A stretch of DNA of 6,849 nt from Desulfocapsa sp. (GCA_030638765.1 DAOWDZ010000197.1:1-6849); one strand, 5' to 3'. Shown: positions 1 to 6,602, counted from the stretch's first letter. Numbers and translations are program-made. Notes: generated by a model not told the origin, from the sequence alone.

Positions 1-677
1 ACTCCATAGGCATTATCAAGAATAAGAGGAATATCATTTTCACGCGCCAGAATATCAAGTTTTGCAATCTCATCATCGGTGAGTACATTACCTGTCGGAT
101 TGGTTGGACGAGAAACACAAATGGCTCCGGTCTCCTCTCCAATGGAGAGATTGTCAAAGTCCACATGGTATTTAAAGAGATTACCGTCGAGTAATTCTAT
201 CCGTGGCTTTGTTGAGATAAAAAAATCATCCTTTATTCCAAGATCGGCATATCCGATATACTCAGGAGCAAGTGGTAATCGAATTTTTTTTGCAGTCCCA
301 TCAGAATACTGTCCGGCAAACATATTAAACAGGAGGAAAAATCCGGCCTGACTTCCATTGGTGAGCGCAATATTTTCAGGTCCGACTTCCCAGCCATATT
401 CACGACTAAGAAGACTTGCAAGAACATCGACAAAACCCTTCTCTCCCTGAGGGGGATCATAGACGCCTATGAGCTTTTGGAATGACTCTCTGTCCGACGC
501 CAGAAACTGCAAACGCTTCTGAATAATATCCTGAAATCCCGGTATATGACCTGGATTTCCTCCACCCATCATGATGAGATCATCACCACCGGTAGAAAGG
601 GCATTCCCAAGGTCTTCCATCAAACTTAATATTCCGGCACCACTGGTAAACTGCTCACCAAATTCTGACAATTTCAT
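1..677 (-). CDS. avtA: Valine-pyruvate aminotransferase, N-terminal part (cut by left edge)
   Basis: PLP-dependent fold-type I aminotransferase that interconverts valine plus pyruvate with 2-oxoisovalerate plus alanine in the cytoplasm. My translation of the reverse strand gives 225 unbroken codons from ATG at 677-675 to the window edge, roughly the first half of a family of about 415 residues. It follows the E. coli AvtA pattern closely from memory: GGGNPG at 38-43, YDPPQGEKG at 73-81, LTNGSQ at 105-110, LAPEYIGYAD at 136-145, FKYHVDF at 168-174, SRPTNPTGN at 189-197 and DNAYG at 221-225, whose Asp should contact the PLP ring nitrogen. The PLP-binding lysine lies beyond the edge. A GGAG ribosome site (685-688) sits 7 nt before the start. 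The small four-cysteine gene ends 16 nt upstream, so the two are probably co-transcribed. The family assignment is firm; the exact amino-acid preference is inferred from it. Confidence 0.93.
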   Translation of the reverse strand, partial: MKLSEFGEQFTSGAGILSLMEDLGNALSTGGDDLIMMGGGNPGHIPGFQDIIQKRLQFLASDRESFQKLIGVYDPPQGEKGFVDVLASLLSREYGWEVGPENIALTNGSQAGFFLLFNMFAGQYSDGTAKKIRLPLAPEYIGYADLGIKDDFFISTKPRIELLDGNLFKYHVDFDNLSIGEETGAICVSRPTNPTGNVLTDDEIAKLDILARENDIPLILDNAYG

Positions 678-693
678 AGATAGACTCCATTAA

Positions 694-915
694 TCATGCA
701 ACTAAACCACCTCTGGAACCAGAGGAACCAGACCTGTTATTTTCAAATTTTTTCTTAATTTTAAAAAATTGACACTCTATGCCTGAGGACGAAAAAACCA
801 ATGCTGCCGGATTTTGCTTAGACTTAAACCCAAGAAATCTGCATCCATATGGATTTGTCGGGTCGTGAGTCACGAAATAAGAGACACATTTTATACAACT
901 TGGGCGTCCGGCCAT
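694..915 (-). CDS. Small four-cysteine protein of unknown function
   Basis: A 73-residue cytoplasmic protein with no signal peptide or membrane segment. Cysteines at 7, 10, 25 and 48 form a CxxC-x14-C-x22-C pattern, with His17 nearby, which suggests a bound metal such as zinc. The core THDPTNPYGCRFLGFKSK (16-33) followed by SSGIEC (43-48) resembles a family of roughly 70-residue proteins I remember from proteobacteria. Some of these are labelled uracil-DNA glycosylase in databases, a label not supported by any glycosylase motif here. The last 15 residues (Ser/Gly/Arg-rich) look unconserved and lie over a palindromic repeat. The ATG at 915-913 is preceded in frame by a TAG two codons upstream, and no other start precedes the first cysteine, so the start is forced although I see no Shine-Dalgarno site. 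It lies 16 nt before avtA and 69 nt after the MFS gene. The function is not known to me; that it is a real gene is likely because the pattern is family-like. Confidence 0.8.
   Translation of the reverse strand: MAGRPSCIKCVSYFVTHDPTNPYGCRFLGFKSKQNPAALVFSSSGIECQFFKIKKKFENNRSGSSGSRGGLVA
710..725. repeat. Palindrome with 7-bp arms plus 9-bp tandem repeat
   Basis: The arms CCTCTGG (710-716) and CCAGAGG (719-725) are exact reverse complements around AA. The overlapping 9-mer GGAACCAGA occurs twice in tandem (715-723 and 724-732). Both lie in the last codons of the four-cysteine gene, where they encode a Ser-Gly-rich tail. In mRNA a six-pair hairpin with a four-base loop could form about 30 nt before the avtA start. 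No T-run follows it on the transcribed strand, so it is not an obvious intrinsic terminator. Confidence 0.6.
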
Positions 916-984
916 AATATACTAATTTATTGTGAAATTCATATGATATACCCAGGTTTTCAAAGCACCCTCAGGGCAATTTTA

Positions 985-2169
985 CTAAACTATCATTTTC
1001 TTTGAATTGATCATAGCAGTAAATAGAGAAAACGCTCCAGCAATTATCATAAAAACACCAACAATCAAAATCCCTGTTGATATTGAATAGATATCACCTA
1101 TCCAGCCGATGAAAGTTGGCATTAAACCTCCACCGATAAGAAAGGCAAGTGGCAGGCAGAAAGAAACGGCGAGGTTCCCGTATTCCAAGGCACCAAGTTT
1201 TGAAAGTATTGCAAAACCTGCTGGATAAAAACAGACAGCAAACAGTGGCTGAGCCACCACAAGTACAATCAGCCAAAAACCTTGCCCCACCAAGGCCATC
1301 GCCACTGTTAACAGACCGGTTATCAATAAAACAGTATTCATAACCAAACGCCTTCCAAATCTGTCACTCAACCAGCCTCCTGCAAGGGGCATTGGTATAG
1401 AGGCAATTCGTGAAATAGCAAGCAGACGATTTGCATTGCCGGGATCCATACCATGATCATTAACAAGAAATAACGGTGCCATGGCATAAATTCCAAGTGT
1501 TGAACAAATAGCCAGTGAGAACAGGATAACCATGCCCCAGAAAACAGGCATTTTAAAAAATATAACCGCTGCCAGCAAATCAGGAGCCCTGCCCTTTTCA
1601 TGACTTCCATGAGAGCTTAATCCATACAGCACACCAAGGACAATAATCAGCACCCCAAAGCCTGCCAGTCCCTGGCGCCATGGGATATATTCAAGAAACA
1701 AATCGCAAAGAAACGGGGCTGCAACAAAACCCAGGTTAGGTGCAAGTTCATGAATGGCCATTCCTCTCGAAAGATACGCTGCTGGGACAAGATGACTAAT
1801 TGTAGCAAGCCCTGAAGGAAAGTAGAGCCCGGCGCCAAGACCTAAAACCAGAAGACCGGCCTGAAGCATCCACAAGGTAGAGCAGCCTACAAGCATAAAA
1901 AGGGCACATCCCAATGTTAAACTTGAGAGAACTATGGTTTTCTTATGATTAATTTTTGCAGAAATAAATCCGGATGAAAAAATTGAGACAAAATAACCAG
2001 CAGATATAAAGAGAAAAAACGATCCTGACTGGACGTGATCAATACCCATTTCCTGTTCAATAAGAGGCAGCAGGGGGGCAAAAATAACACGGCTGGTAAA
2101 GTTCAGAAAGAAAAGAACGGTAATAAAGAGCAGTCCGACTAAAGCAGGGGAAAGAGAGTCCTGCTTCAT
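985..2169 (-). CDS. MFS transporter, 12 membrane helices
   Basis: Inner-membrane secondary transporter of the major facilitator superfamily, 394 residues, a normal length. Hydrophobic segments fall near residues 10-30, 50-70, 78-98, 100-122, 140-160, 165-184, 206-227, 245-265, 275-293, 297-320, 332-355 and 365-387, giving 6+6 helices. A polar cytoplasmic loop (about 185-203, His/Lys/Arg-containing) separates the halves. The C-terminal half carries a textbook motif A between helices 8 and 9, GGWLSDRFGRR at 264-274. The equivalent in the first half, GFISAKINHKK at 67-77, has lost the Asp and the GR pair. ATG at 2169-2167 is 18 nt after the ParA stop with no clear Shine-Dalgarno site, so translation may be coupled to the upstream gene. 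The substrate cannot be read from the sequence. Neighbouring amino-acid genes make an amino-acid or keto-acid substrate possible, but this is only inference. Confidence 0.9.
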   Translation of the reverse strand: MKQDSLSPALVGLLFITVLFFLNFTSRVIFAPLLPLIEQEMGIDHVQSGSFFLFISAGYFVSIFSSGFISAKINHKKTIVLSSLTLGCALFMLVGCSTLWMLQAGLLVLGLGAGLYFPSGLATISHLVPAAYLSRGMAIHELAPNLGFVAAPFLCDLFLEYIPWRQGLAGFGVLIIVLGVLYGLSSHGSHEKGRAPDLLAAVIFFKMPVFWGMVILFSLAICSTLGIYAMAPLFLVNDHGMDPGNANRLLAISRIASIPMPLAGGWLSDRFGRRLVMNTVLLITGLLTVAMALVGQGFWLIVLVVAQPLFAVCFYPAGFAILSKLGALEYGNLAVSFCLPLAFLIGGGLMPTFIGWIGDIYSISTGILIVGVFMIIAGAFSLFTAMINSKKMIV

Positions 2170-2187
2170 GGATACTTGCAGAAAACT

Positions 2188-2922
2188 TTACTCATGAACC
2201 CTTCGTTTCCATATCTCCATCCATAACCTGTCGTAGGCTATGGCGGCTGGCGATCCAGGCTTTGAAATAGCCACAGGCTCGCAGGTAATTCCCATTTTTT
2301 CCACATCAGCAAGATATGGAATAAGGGATTTGAGGAATATTTTCTTTTTTCTATAGGTTCTAATTGTATCCAAATGCATATTTTTGCGCCGTTCCACCAT
2401 GGAGAAAAATGCCCGCAATCTTTTTCGATCAGCTCCAATCTTATCAAACAATTTTATCAGCTGAGCAAGTGCCCTGATGGAGAGGGTTGTGGGAATTACC
2501 GGCATGACAACCTGATCCGAGGCCATAATGATATTTTCAGATAACAGTGTCATATTGGGAGGACAATCGATAATCAGAACATCATAGTCATCGGCAAGAG
2601 TAGAAAATATTTCTTTCAGTTGATCCGTCGCATCCATATCGAGTGCAAGATCAAGGTTCCTGAAAGAGAAATGAGCTGGTAAAAGATCAAGATTAGGATA
2701 TCCTGTCTGCCAGATAAACTTTTTGAGTTTTCCCTTAAGAAATTGCTTTTTATTAAATTTACCCTTGATTGAAACACGAAAATAATAGCTGGCGGCTCCC
2801 TGGGGATCCATATCACAAAGTAATGTTCTCTTTCCTCTGAAAGAACTGGCATAGGATAGATTAACAGAAGCAGCAGTTTTCCCGACGCCACCTTTACTTG
2901 AGTATAAAGCAATACTATTCAC
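2188..2922 (-). CDS. ParA/Soj-family (SIMIBI) ATPase without an adjacent ParB
   Basis: A 244-residue cytoplasmic ATPase, full length for a short ParA/Soj type without an N-terminal HTH. It has the deviant Walker A KGGVGKT at 10-16 with signature Lys10 and Lys15, Walker A' DMDPQG at 37-42, and Walker B VLIID at 115-119 followed by CPP. The C-terminus, with SPAAIAYDRLW around 224-234, looks like the usual ParA terminal helix rather than a MinD membrane anchor. Proteins of this family dimerise on ATP, often bind DNA non-specifically and position chromosomes, plasmids or protein cargo. No ParB gene or convincing parS site is present in the window, so its cargo is unknown. The start is GTG at 2922-2920, set by AGAGG 8 nt upstream. 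An ATG at 2929-2927 is out of frame and stops after four codons. It lies 27 nt after argJ and 18 nt before the MFS gene, so it is probably in their operon. Confidence 0.92.
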   Translation of the reverse strand: MNSIALYSSKGGVGKTAASVNLSYASSFRGKRTLLCDMDPQGAASYYFRVSIKGKFNKKQFLKGKLKKFIWQTGYPNLDLLPAHFSFRNLDLALDMDATDQLKEIFSTLADDYDVLIIDCPPNMTLLSENIIMASDQVVMPVIPTTLSIRALAQLIKLFDKIGADRKRLRAFFSMVERRKNMHLDTIRTYRKKKIFLKSLIPYLADVEKMGITCEPVAISKPGSPAAIAYDRLWMEIWKRRVHE

Positions 2923-2930
2923 TGTTCATA

Positions 2931-2935
2931 CCTCT
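2931..2935 (-). promoter_or_regulatory. Ribosome binding site fixing the GTG start of the ParA gene
   Basis: The reverse strand reads AGAGG, 8 nt before GTG at 2922. The nearer ATG at 2929-2927 would be only one base from this site and opens a four-codon frame ending in TAG, so GTG is the better start. Confidence 0.7.
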
Positions 2936-2949
2936 AATAATGATCCGTG

Positions 2950-4134
2950 TTAAGATCGATAGTCAGCGTTGATTTTCACATAATCGAGCGAAAAATCACA
3001 GGTATATATTTCCTCACAGCCTATTCCATCCTTCAGGTCTATGCGCACGGCGATCTGTTTGTGTTTTAATAGTTCTGTTGCAGCTTCTTCAGCCTTAGGG
3101 CCAACGGCAAGTCCATTAGTGACTAACACGATATTACCGATGGCAATATCGACACTGTCACGGTCAAAACGTACACCGGAGCGTCCCATGGCAGCAAAGA
3201 TTCTTCCCCAATTTGCATCTTCACCAAAAAAGGCAGTTTTTACCAGAGGAGAATTAGCCACCGTACGTGCCATCTGTTCTGCATCCTCTTCACTGCGTGC
3301 TCCGCAGACCCTGATAGTAATGCATTTATTTGCGCCTTCACCATCGTTTACAATCTGCAGGGCAAGGTCTTTTAATACTTCTTCAAGAGTATCCTGAAAC
3401 ATTTGTTTGTCAATGGGATTATCTTCATCAATCCAGGCATTTGAAGCAGTGCCATTGGCCATAACAAGCACCATGTCATTAGTACTGGTGTCGCCATCGA
3501 TGGTGATACGGTTAAACGTTTTATTTGTTGCCTGTTTTAAAGAATCCTGTAATTCAGGAAAACTGATCTGAGCATCTGTGATAACAAAGGAGAGCATGGT
3601 GGCCATGTTGGGCATTATCATCCCTGCGCCTTTGGCCATGCCCATGAATTTGACTACATGTTTTCCAATCTTAACAGATTTTTCTACGGTCTTGGGAACA
3701 GTATCGGTGGTCATTATAGCATCGGCCACATCATCGAAGTTACCTGCTCCAAGGCCGGCAACAAGCTTATCCATGGAACCACGAAAAGCACCGATGTTGA
3801 GCTGTTCACCAATTACTCCTGTGGACGAAAGAAGAACCATCGTATCTTCAATCTTCAGGCGTGCTGAAAGTAGTTTGCTTGAGACAAGGGCATCTTCCAT
3901 GCCCTTCTTACCGGTACAGGCGTTGGCGATACCACTATTCACAAGGATTGCCTGTGCACGACCTGCCTTAAGACGATCCAGATCAATCGTAACAGGAGCC
4001 GCTTTAACCTGATTTTTAGTGAAGACTCCGGCAGTTACAGCAGGAACATCACTATAAATAAGACCAAGATCCAAGCGATCTTTATAGCGAATGCCTGCGG
4101 CAACAGCAGACATTGAGAAGCCCTTAATTTTCAT
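2950..4134 (-). CDS. argJ: Glutamate N-acetyltransferase / amino-acid N-acetyltransferase ArgJ
   Basis: ArgJ transfers the acetyl group from N-acetylornithine to glutamate in the cyclic arginine pathway. Bifunctional members also make N-acetylglutamate from acetyl-CoA. It acts in the cytoplasm as a precursor that cleaves itself into alpha and beta chains. At 394 residues the length is typical. Visible family features are VNSGIANACTG (65-75), the STGVIGE segment (104-110) whose Thr-Gly forms the oxyanion hole, MAKGAGMIMPNMATML (166-181) with the self-cleavage bond predicted between Ala178 and Thr179 (Thr being the nucleophile), DGDTSTND (213-220), NDGEGA (264-269), GEDANWGR (304-311) and the characteristic end INADYRS. 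Bifunctional or ornithine-only activity cannot be told from sequence. ATG at 4134-4132 has GAGGA 9 nt upstream. It is the first gene of the leftward group and diverges from clsA. No clear ArgR box is visible upstream. Confidence 0.97.
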   Translation of the reverse strand: MKIKGFSMSAVAAGIRYKDRLDLGLIYSDVPAVTAGVFTKNQVKAAPVTIDLDRLKAGRAQAILVNSGIANACTGKKGMEDALVSSKLLSARLKIEDTMVLLSSTGVIGEQLNIGAFRGSMDKLVAGLGAGNFDDVADAIMTTDTVPKTVEKSVKIGKHVVKFMGMAKGAGMIMPNMATMLSFVITDAQISFPELQDSLKQATNKTFNRITIDGDTSTNDMVLVMANGTASNAWIDEDNPIDKQMFQDTLEEVLKDLALQIVNDGEGANKCITIRVCGARSEEDAEQMARTVANSPLVKTAFFGEDANWGRIFAAMGRSGVRFDRDSVDIAIGNIVLVTNGLAVGPKAEEAATELLKHKQIAVRIDLKDGIGCEEIYTCDFSLDYVKINADYRS

Positions 4135-4143
4135 TGTATTATT

Positions 4144-4148
4144 TCCTC
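4144..4148 (-). promoter_or_regulatory. Ribosome binding site of argJ
   Basis: The reverse strand reads GAGGA, 9 nt before the argJ ATG. It is the best Shine-Dalgarno match in the divergent spacer and supports this start. Confidence 0.65.
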
Positions 4149-4207
4149 ATAAGATAAAACATTTAGGAAAAACACACTACCATTCACAGTAAAGATAATG
4201 CCAGTGA

Positions 4208-4222
4208 AAAATAAGCTATTTT
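4208..4222. repeat. AT-rich dyad in the argJ-clsA divergent spacer
   Basis: AAAATA (4208-4213) and TATTTT (4217-4222) are exact reverse complements around AGC. After one mismatch the pairing can extend by about two more bases on each side. It lies some 25 nt upstream of the putative clsA -10 hexamer, so it could be an operator. Five T residues follow at 4226-4230, but the stem is too weak and AT-rich to call a terminator. Chance occurrence in AT-rich DNA is possible. Confidence 0.35.
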
Positions 4223-4246
4223 ACATTTTTACTACAGCAGAGTAGA

Positions 4247-4252
4247 TATAAT
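4247..4252 (+). promoter_or_regulatory. Putative clsA promoter, -10 element
   Basis: A perfect TATAAT occurs inside the palindrome GATATAATATC (4245-4255). No good -35 hexamer is found at 16-18 nt; TTTACA at 4220-4225 is 21 nt away. Transcription would begin near 4259, leaving a leader of about 50 nt before the ATG at 4310. Confidence 0.4.
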
Positions 4253-4309
4253 ATCAATTCATTGGACAAGACATATACTATTTATTCTACAAAGGTCAGC
4301 TCTGACATT

Positions 4310-5815
4310 ATGAATACAGACAGTCTCCATTGGAGTGTTCACATTTTTACGATTCTGATCCCCATCGTTGATTTACTCTTGCGCCTCATTCTGTCAATCA
4401 GGGTAATCATGCGCAAACGTCAGCATGGTGTTACACTTGCCTGGCTTTTTGTTATTCTGCTCATACCTTTTCTTGGTGCCATCGTTTATCTTCTCTTCGG
4501 GGAAAACAGAATCGGAGAAACCAGAGCAAACCGTGCCCAAAGAGCTCTCGGCCATTACCGCAAATGGCTTTATTCCCTGCAGAACATAGCTCCCGTTAAC
4601 TGGGAAGACCTTCCCCCCGAGTTGAAACCCATCCATCATCAGGCAGATAAATTAATCGGAATCCCTGCCATGGATGGAAATCTCCTTGAACTCATTGAAG
4701 AGCCTGAACGCATAATGCGCGCCATCATCAAAGATATTGACGATGCCACATCAACCTGTCATCTGCAGTTCTATATCTGGCAGACAGGCGGTGCTGCTGA
4801 CGAGGTTGCTGCAGCACTAATACGTGCCGCCAGACGTAATGTTACATGCAGGGTTCTCATTGACAGTATCGGCTCCAAAGATTTTTTTAAAAGCAGTACA
4901 CTGAAGGAATTGTTGAATGCCGGTGTAAAAGTGGAAGAAGAACTCCCAGCCGGCTTTATCAAAGCCCTTTTCGTAAGAATTGACATCAGAAACCACCGCA
5001 AAATCGTAGTCATCGACGGTAAAATTGCTTACACAGGCAGTCAAAACATGGTGGATCCACGGTTTTTCAAGCGAGATTCTGGGGTTGGGCAATGGGTTGA
5101 TATCATGGTTCGTATTCAAGGGCCTGTTGTTGAAGCCATTGCCGGGACATTTATCAGTGACTGGTTTCTGGAAACTGACCATGAGAATATACAATCCAGA
5201 TCACTTAATCAGGACATACAACTCATTCGGGAAATTGCAGATATTATCCATCAACCAGTAAAAGGAGAGGTTCCTGTACAGCTTGTGCCATCTGGTCCCG
5301 GTTTTTCACCTGATGCGATACATAGTTTGCTTCTCACCACAATTTATGCTTCACGAAAAAACATAACCCTCACCACACCATATTTCATACCGGATGATTC
5401 CATCCTCACAGCCTTGCAATCAGCAGCTCAGCGTGGAGTAGATGTCCGCATAATAGTCCCGGAAAAATCAGACTCTAAGCTCGCCCATTATGCAAGCTGG
5501 GCGCGTTATGAAGATATGCTTAACAGTGGCGTTAGCATTCAACTTTTTCGTGGAGGTCTCCTTCATTCAAAAACCATTACAGTTGATGACGAGTTTTCCT
5601 TGTTTGGCTCGGTAAATCTCGACATGCGGAGTTTTTGGCTGAATTTTGAAACAACACTTTTTATCTACAACCAGAAATTCACTATGGATCTGCGCGCTGT
5701 TCAGGCGTGCTATGAAAAACAGTCAAAAACCCTTACAATTGAAACTTTTACGAGGCGTTCCAGGATGCAAAAATTCTATGAGAATGCCTCTCTTATAGTT
5801 GGCCCACTTTTATAA
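4310..5815 (+). CDS. clsA: Cardiolipin synthase A (two-HKD phospholipase D family)
   Basis: Inner-membrane enzyme that makes cardiolipin by phosphatidyl transfer, typically from two phosphatidylglycerols. From the ATG at 4310 it has 501 residues. Two membrane helices lie near 10-32 and 41-63. The first HKD motif is HRKIVVID, with His229, Lys231 and Asp236, followed by GKIAYTGSQNMVDPRFF. The second is HSKTITVD, with His419, Lys421 and Asp426, followed by GSVNLDMRSFWLNFE. Segments FYIWQTGG, GVGQW, SGPGF and TTPYFIP and the terminal PLL match E. coli ClsA as I remember it. An in-frame TTG at 4262 would add 16 residues, but it lies about 3 nt after the expected transcript start and has no ribosome site. 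The ATG gives a first helix with the usual ClsA spacing, so I prefer it, though its own ribosome site is weak (AAAGG 14 nt away). It heads the rightward group, divergent from argJ. Confidence 0.95.
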   Translation: MNTDSLHWSVHIFTILIPIVDLLLRLILSIRVIMRKRQHGVTLAWLFVILLIPFLGAIVYLLFGENRIGETRANRAQRALGHYRKWLYSLQNIAPVNWEDLPPELKPIHHQADKLIGIPAMDGNLLELIEEPERIMRAIIKDIDDATSTCHLQFYIWQTGGAADEVAAALIRAARRNVTCRVLIDSIGSKDFFKSSTLKELLNAGVKVEEELPAGFIKALFVRIDIRNHRKIVVIDGKIAYTGSQNMVDPRFFKRDSGVGQWVDIMVRIQGPVVEAIAGTFISDWFLETDHENIQSRSLNQDIQLIREIADIIHQPVKGEVPVQLVPSGPGFSPDAIHSLLLTTIYASRKNITLTTPYFIPDDSILTALQSAAQRGVDVRIIVPEKSDSKLAHYASWARYEDMLNSGVSIQLFRGGLLHSKTITVDDEFSLFGSVNLDMRSFWLNFETTLFIYNQKFTMDLRAVQACYEKQSKTLTIETFTRRSRMQKFYENASLIVGPLL

Positions 5816-5825
5816 ATCATCTTTC

Positions 5826-6542
5826 ATGAAAATTCTTCTCATCTCAGATATTCACGCAAATTACCCTGCTCTTCAGGCTGTTATACAATATTTTTCAGGA
5901 GTAACCTTTGAAGCAATCTTCAACTGTGGAGATTCGTTGGTTTATGGTCCCTTCCCCAATGAAACATTGACCTGGCTTAAAACCAATAAGGTCTATTCCA
6001 TAGTTGGTAATACTGATAGAAAAATCATCAAACTCATCAAGGGAAAAACATTTAAAAAGCCCTCTAAAAAAGAAAAAAGGCTCATGTATGACTGGACTGC
6101 CGCACAGCTCACTCCATCATCAAAAAAACATATCCTCTCTCTCAAAAAGACAATTCAACTGAACATAGCTGATCAAAGTATCGGTATCTTCCATGGAAGC
6201 CCTGAACATCCCGATGAATTTCTTTTTCCAGACACAGATGTAAATCGCTTTAAGGAACTTGCTCATTTCTGTCCAGACAACATAATAGTTTTTGGCCATT
6301 CCCATACACCATTTTATAAAAAAATTAACCATACTCACTTTGTCAATCCTGGGAGTGTTGGCCGAATGTTCGACTCAAATCCAGAAGCATCCTGTGCAAT
6401 ATTAATAATCAGAAAAGGTTGTATAGAAGTTCGATTTTACAGAATTCCATGGCCGATCTTCGAAACCAATGAAGCACTTCAAAAACACAAACTCCCTGCC
6501 ATCTATCAAGACATGTATACTTTAGGAAGAAAACTCAATTAA
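5826..6542 (+). CDS. Calcineurin-like phosphoesterase of the YfcE/MJ0936 (Metallophos_2) type
   Basis: A 238-residue cytoplasmic two-metal phosphoesterase. Metal and active-site motifs occur in order: SDIH (Asp8, His10), NCGD (Asp36) followed by LVYGPFPNE, GNTD (Asn62), FHGSP (His123) and FGHSHTPF (His158, His160), then VNPGSVGR at 173-180. The last motif and the EVRFYRIPW tail are typical of this subfamily. Relatives hydrolyse phosphodiesters or small phosphate esters; the substrate here cannot be predicted. Two oddities are Thr63 where many relatives have His (GNHD), and a very basic stretch at 65-85 with 11 Lys/Arg in 21 residues. ATG at 5826 is chosen because the beta-strand MKILLISDIH begins there. 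An in-frame TTG at 5799 would overlap clsA and add nine residues of no visible use. The gene begins 10 nt after clsA with no obvious ribosome site, suggesting co-transcription and perhaps coupled translation. Confidence 0.88.
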   Translation: MKILLISDIHANYPALQAVIQYFSGVTFEAIFNCGDSLVYGPFPNETLTWLKTNKVYSIVGNTDRKIIKLIKGKTFKKPSKKEKRLMYDWTAAQLTPSSKKHILSLKKTIQLNIADQSIGIFHGSPEHPDEFLFPDTDVNRFKELAHFCPDNIIVFGHSHTPFYKKINHTHFVNPGSVGRMFDSNPEASCAILIIRKGCIEVRFYRIPWPIFETNEALQKHKLPAIYQDMYTLGRKLN

Positions 6543-6545
6543 TAG

Positions 6546-6574
6546 TTGATGTTAAGTGATCTTACTGATAACAT
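6546..6574 (+). promoter_or_regulatory. Possible promoter for the PPK2 gene
   Basis: TTGATG (6546-6551) and TAACAT (6569-6574) are separated by 17 nt, each matching four of six consensus bases. It lies in the 71-nt spacer between the phosphoesterase and PPK2 genes, about 40 nt before the start codon. The match is modest, so read-through from clsA is equally possible. Confidence 0.3.
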
Positions 6575-6582
6575 ATTTATCA
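6566..6582. repeat. Operator-like dyad TGATAA-N5-TTATCA
   Basis: Two exact 6-bp inverted arms (6566-6571 and 6577-6582) flank a 5-nt centre. The dyad overlaps the -10 hexamer of the possible PPK2 promoter and lies upstream of its ribosome site. Its size and position suit binding by a dimeric repressor. It is not followed by a T-run, so it is not a terminator. Confidence 0.4.
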
Positions 6583-6597
6583 TACGTGAAATTTTTC

Positions 6598-6602
6598 TGA
6601 GG
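6598..6602 (+). promoter_or_regulatory. Ribosome binding site of the PPK2 gene
   Basis: TGAGG lies 11 nt before the ATG at 6614. The spacing is longer than ideal, but no other in-frame start lies nearer to it. Confidence 0.5.

Noticed and set aside
959..984. Intrinsic terminator after the MFS gene
   Set aside because: The CCCTGAGGG element gives only about three pairs with a workable loop, and no T-run follows it on the minus strand.
814..1005. Plus-strand 63-residue frame opposite the four-cysteine gene
   Set aside because: It spans two genes antisense and has no ribosome site or recognisable motif, whereas the minus-strand frame has a family-like cysteine pattern.
3041..3397. Plus-strand 118-residue reading frame opposite argJ
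   Set aside because: Low-complexity Ala/Ser/Pro composition and full overlap with the conserved C-terminal half of argJ mark it as a shadow.
3578..4012. Plus-strand 144-residue reading frame opposite argJ
   Set aside because: It lies entirely antisense to a well-conserved argJ and its translation shows no family-like pattern; it is a shadow frame.
4135..4261. ArgR box upstream of argJ
   Set aside because: Only a single TGAAT half-site is visible on the minus strand, with no properly spaced ATTCA partner.
4817..5194. Minus-strand 125-residue frame inside clsA
   Set aside because: It is antisense to the first HKD region of clsA, which is unambiguous coding sequence.
5799..5825. TTG start of the phosphoesterase overlapping clsA
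   Set aside because: The nine extra residues precede the conserved first beta-strand and have no ribosome site; the ATG at 5826 fits the family start.
6584..6591. ACGTGAAA as a possible parS half-site for the ParA
   Set aside because: The left half of a parS palindrome is absent, and the gene set lacks ParB.
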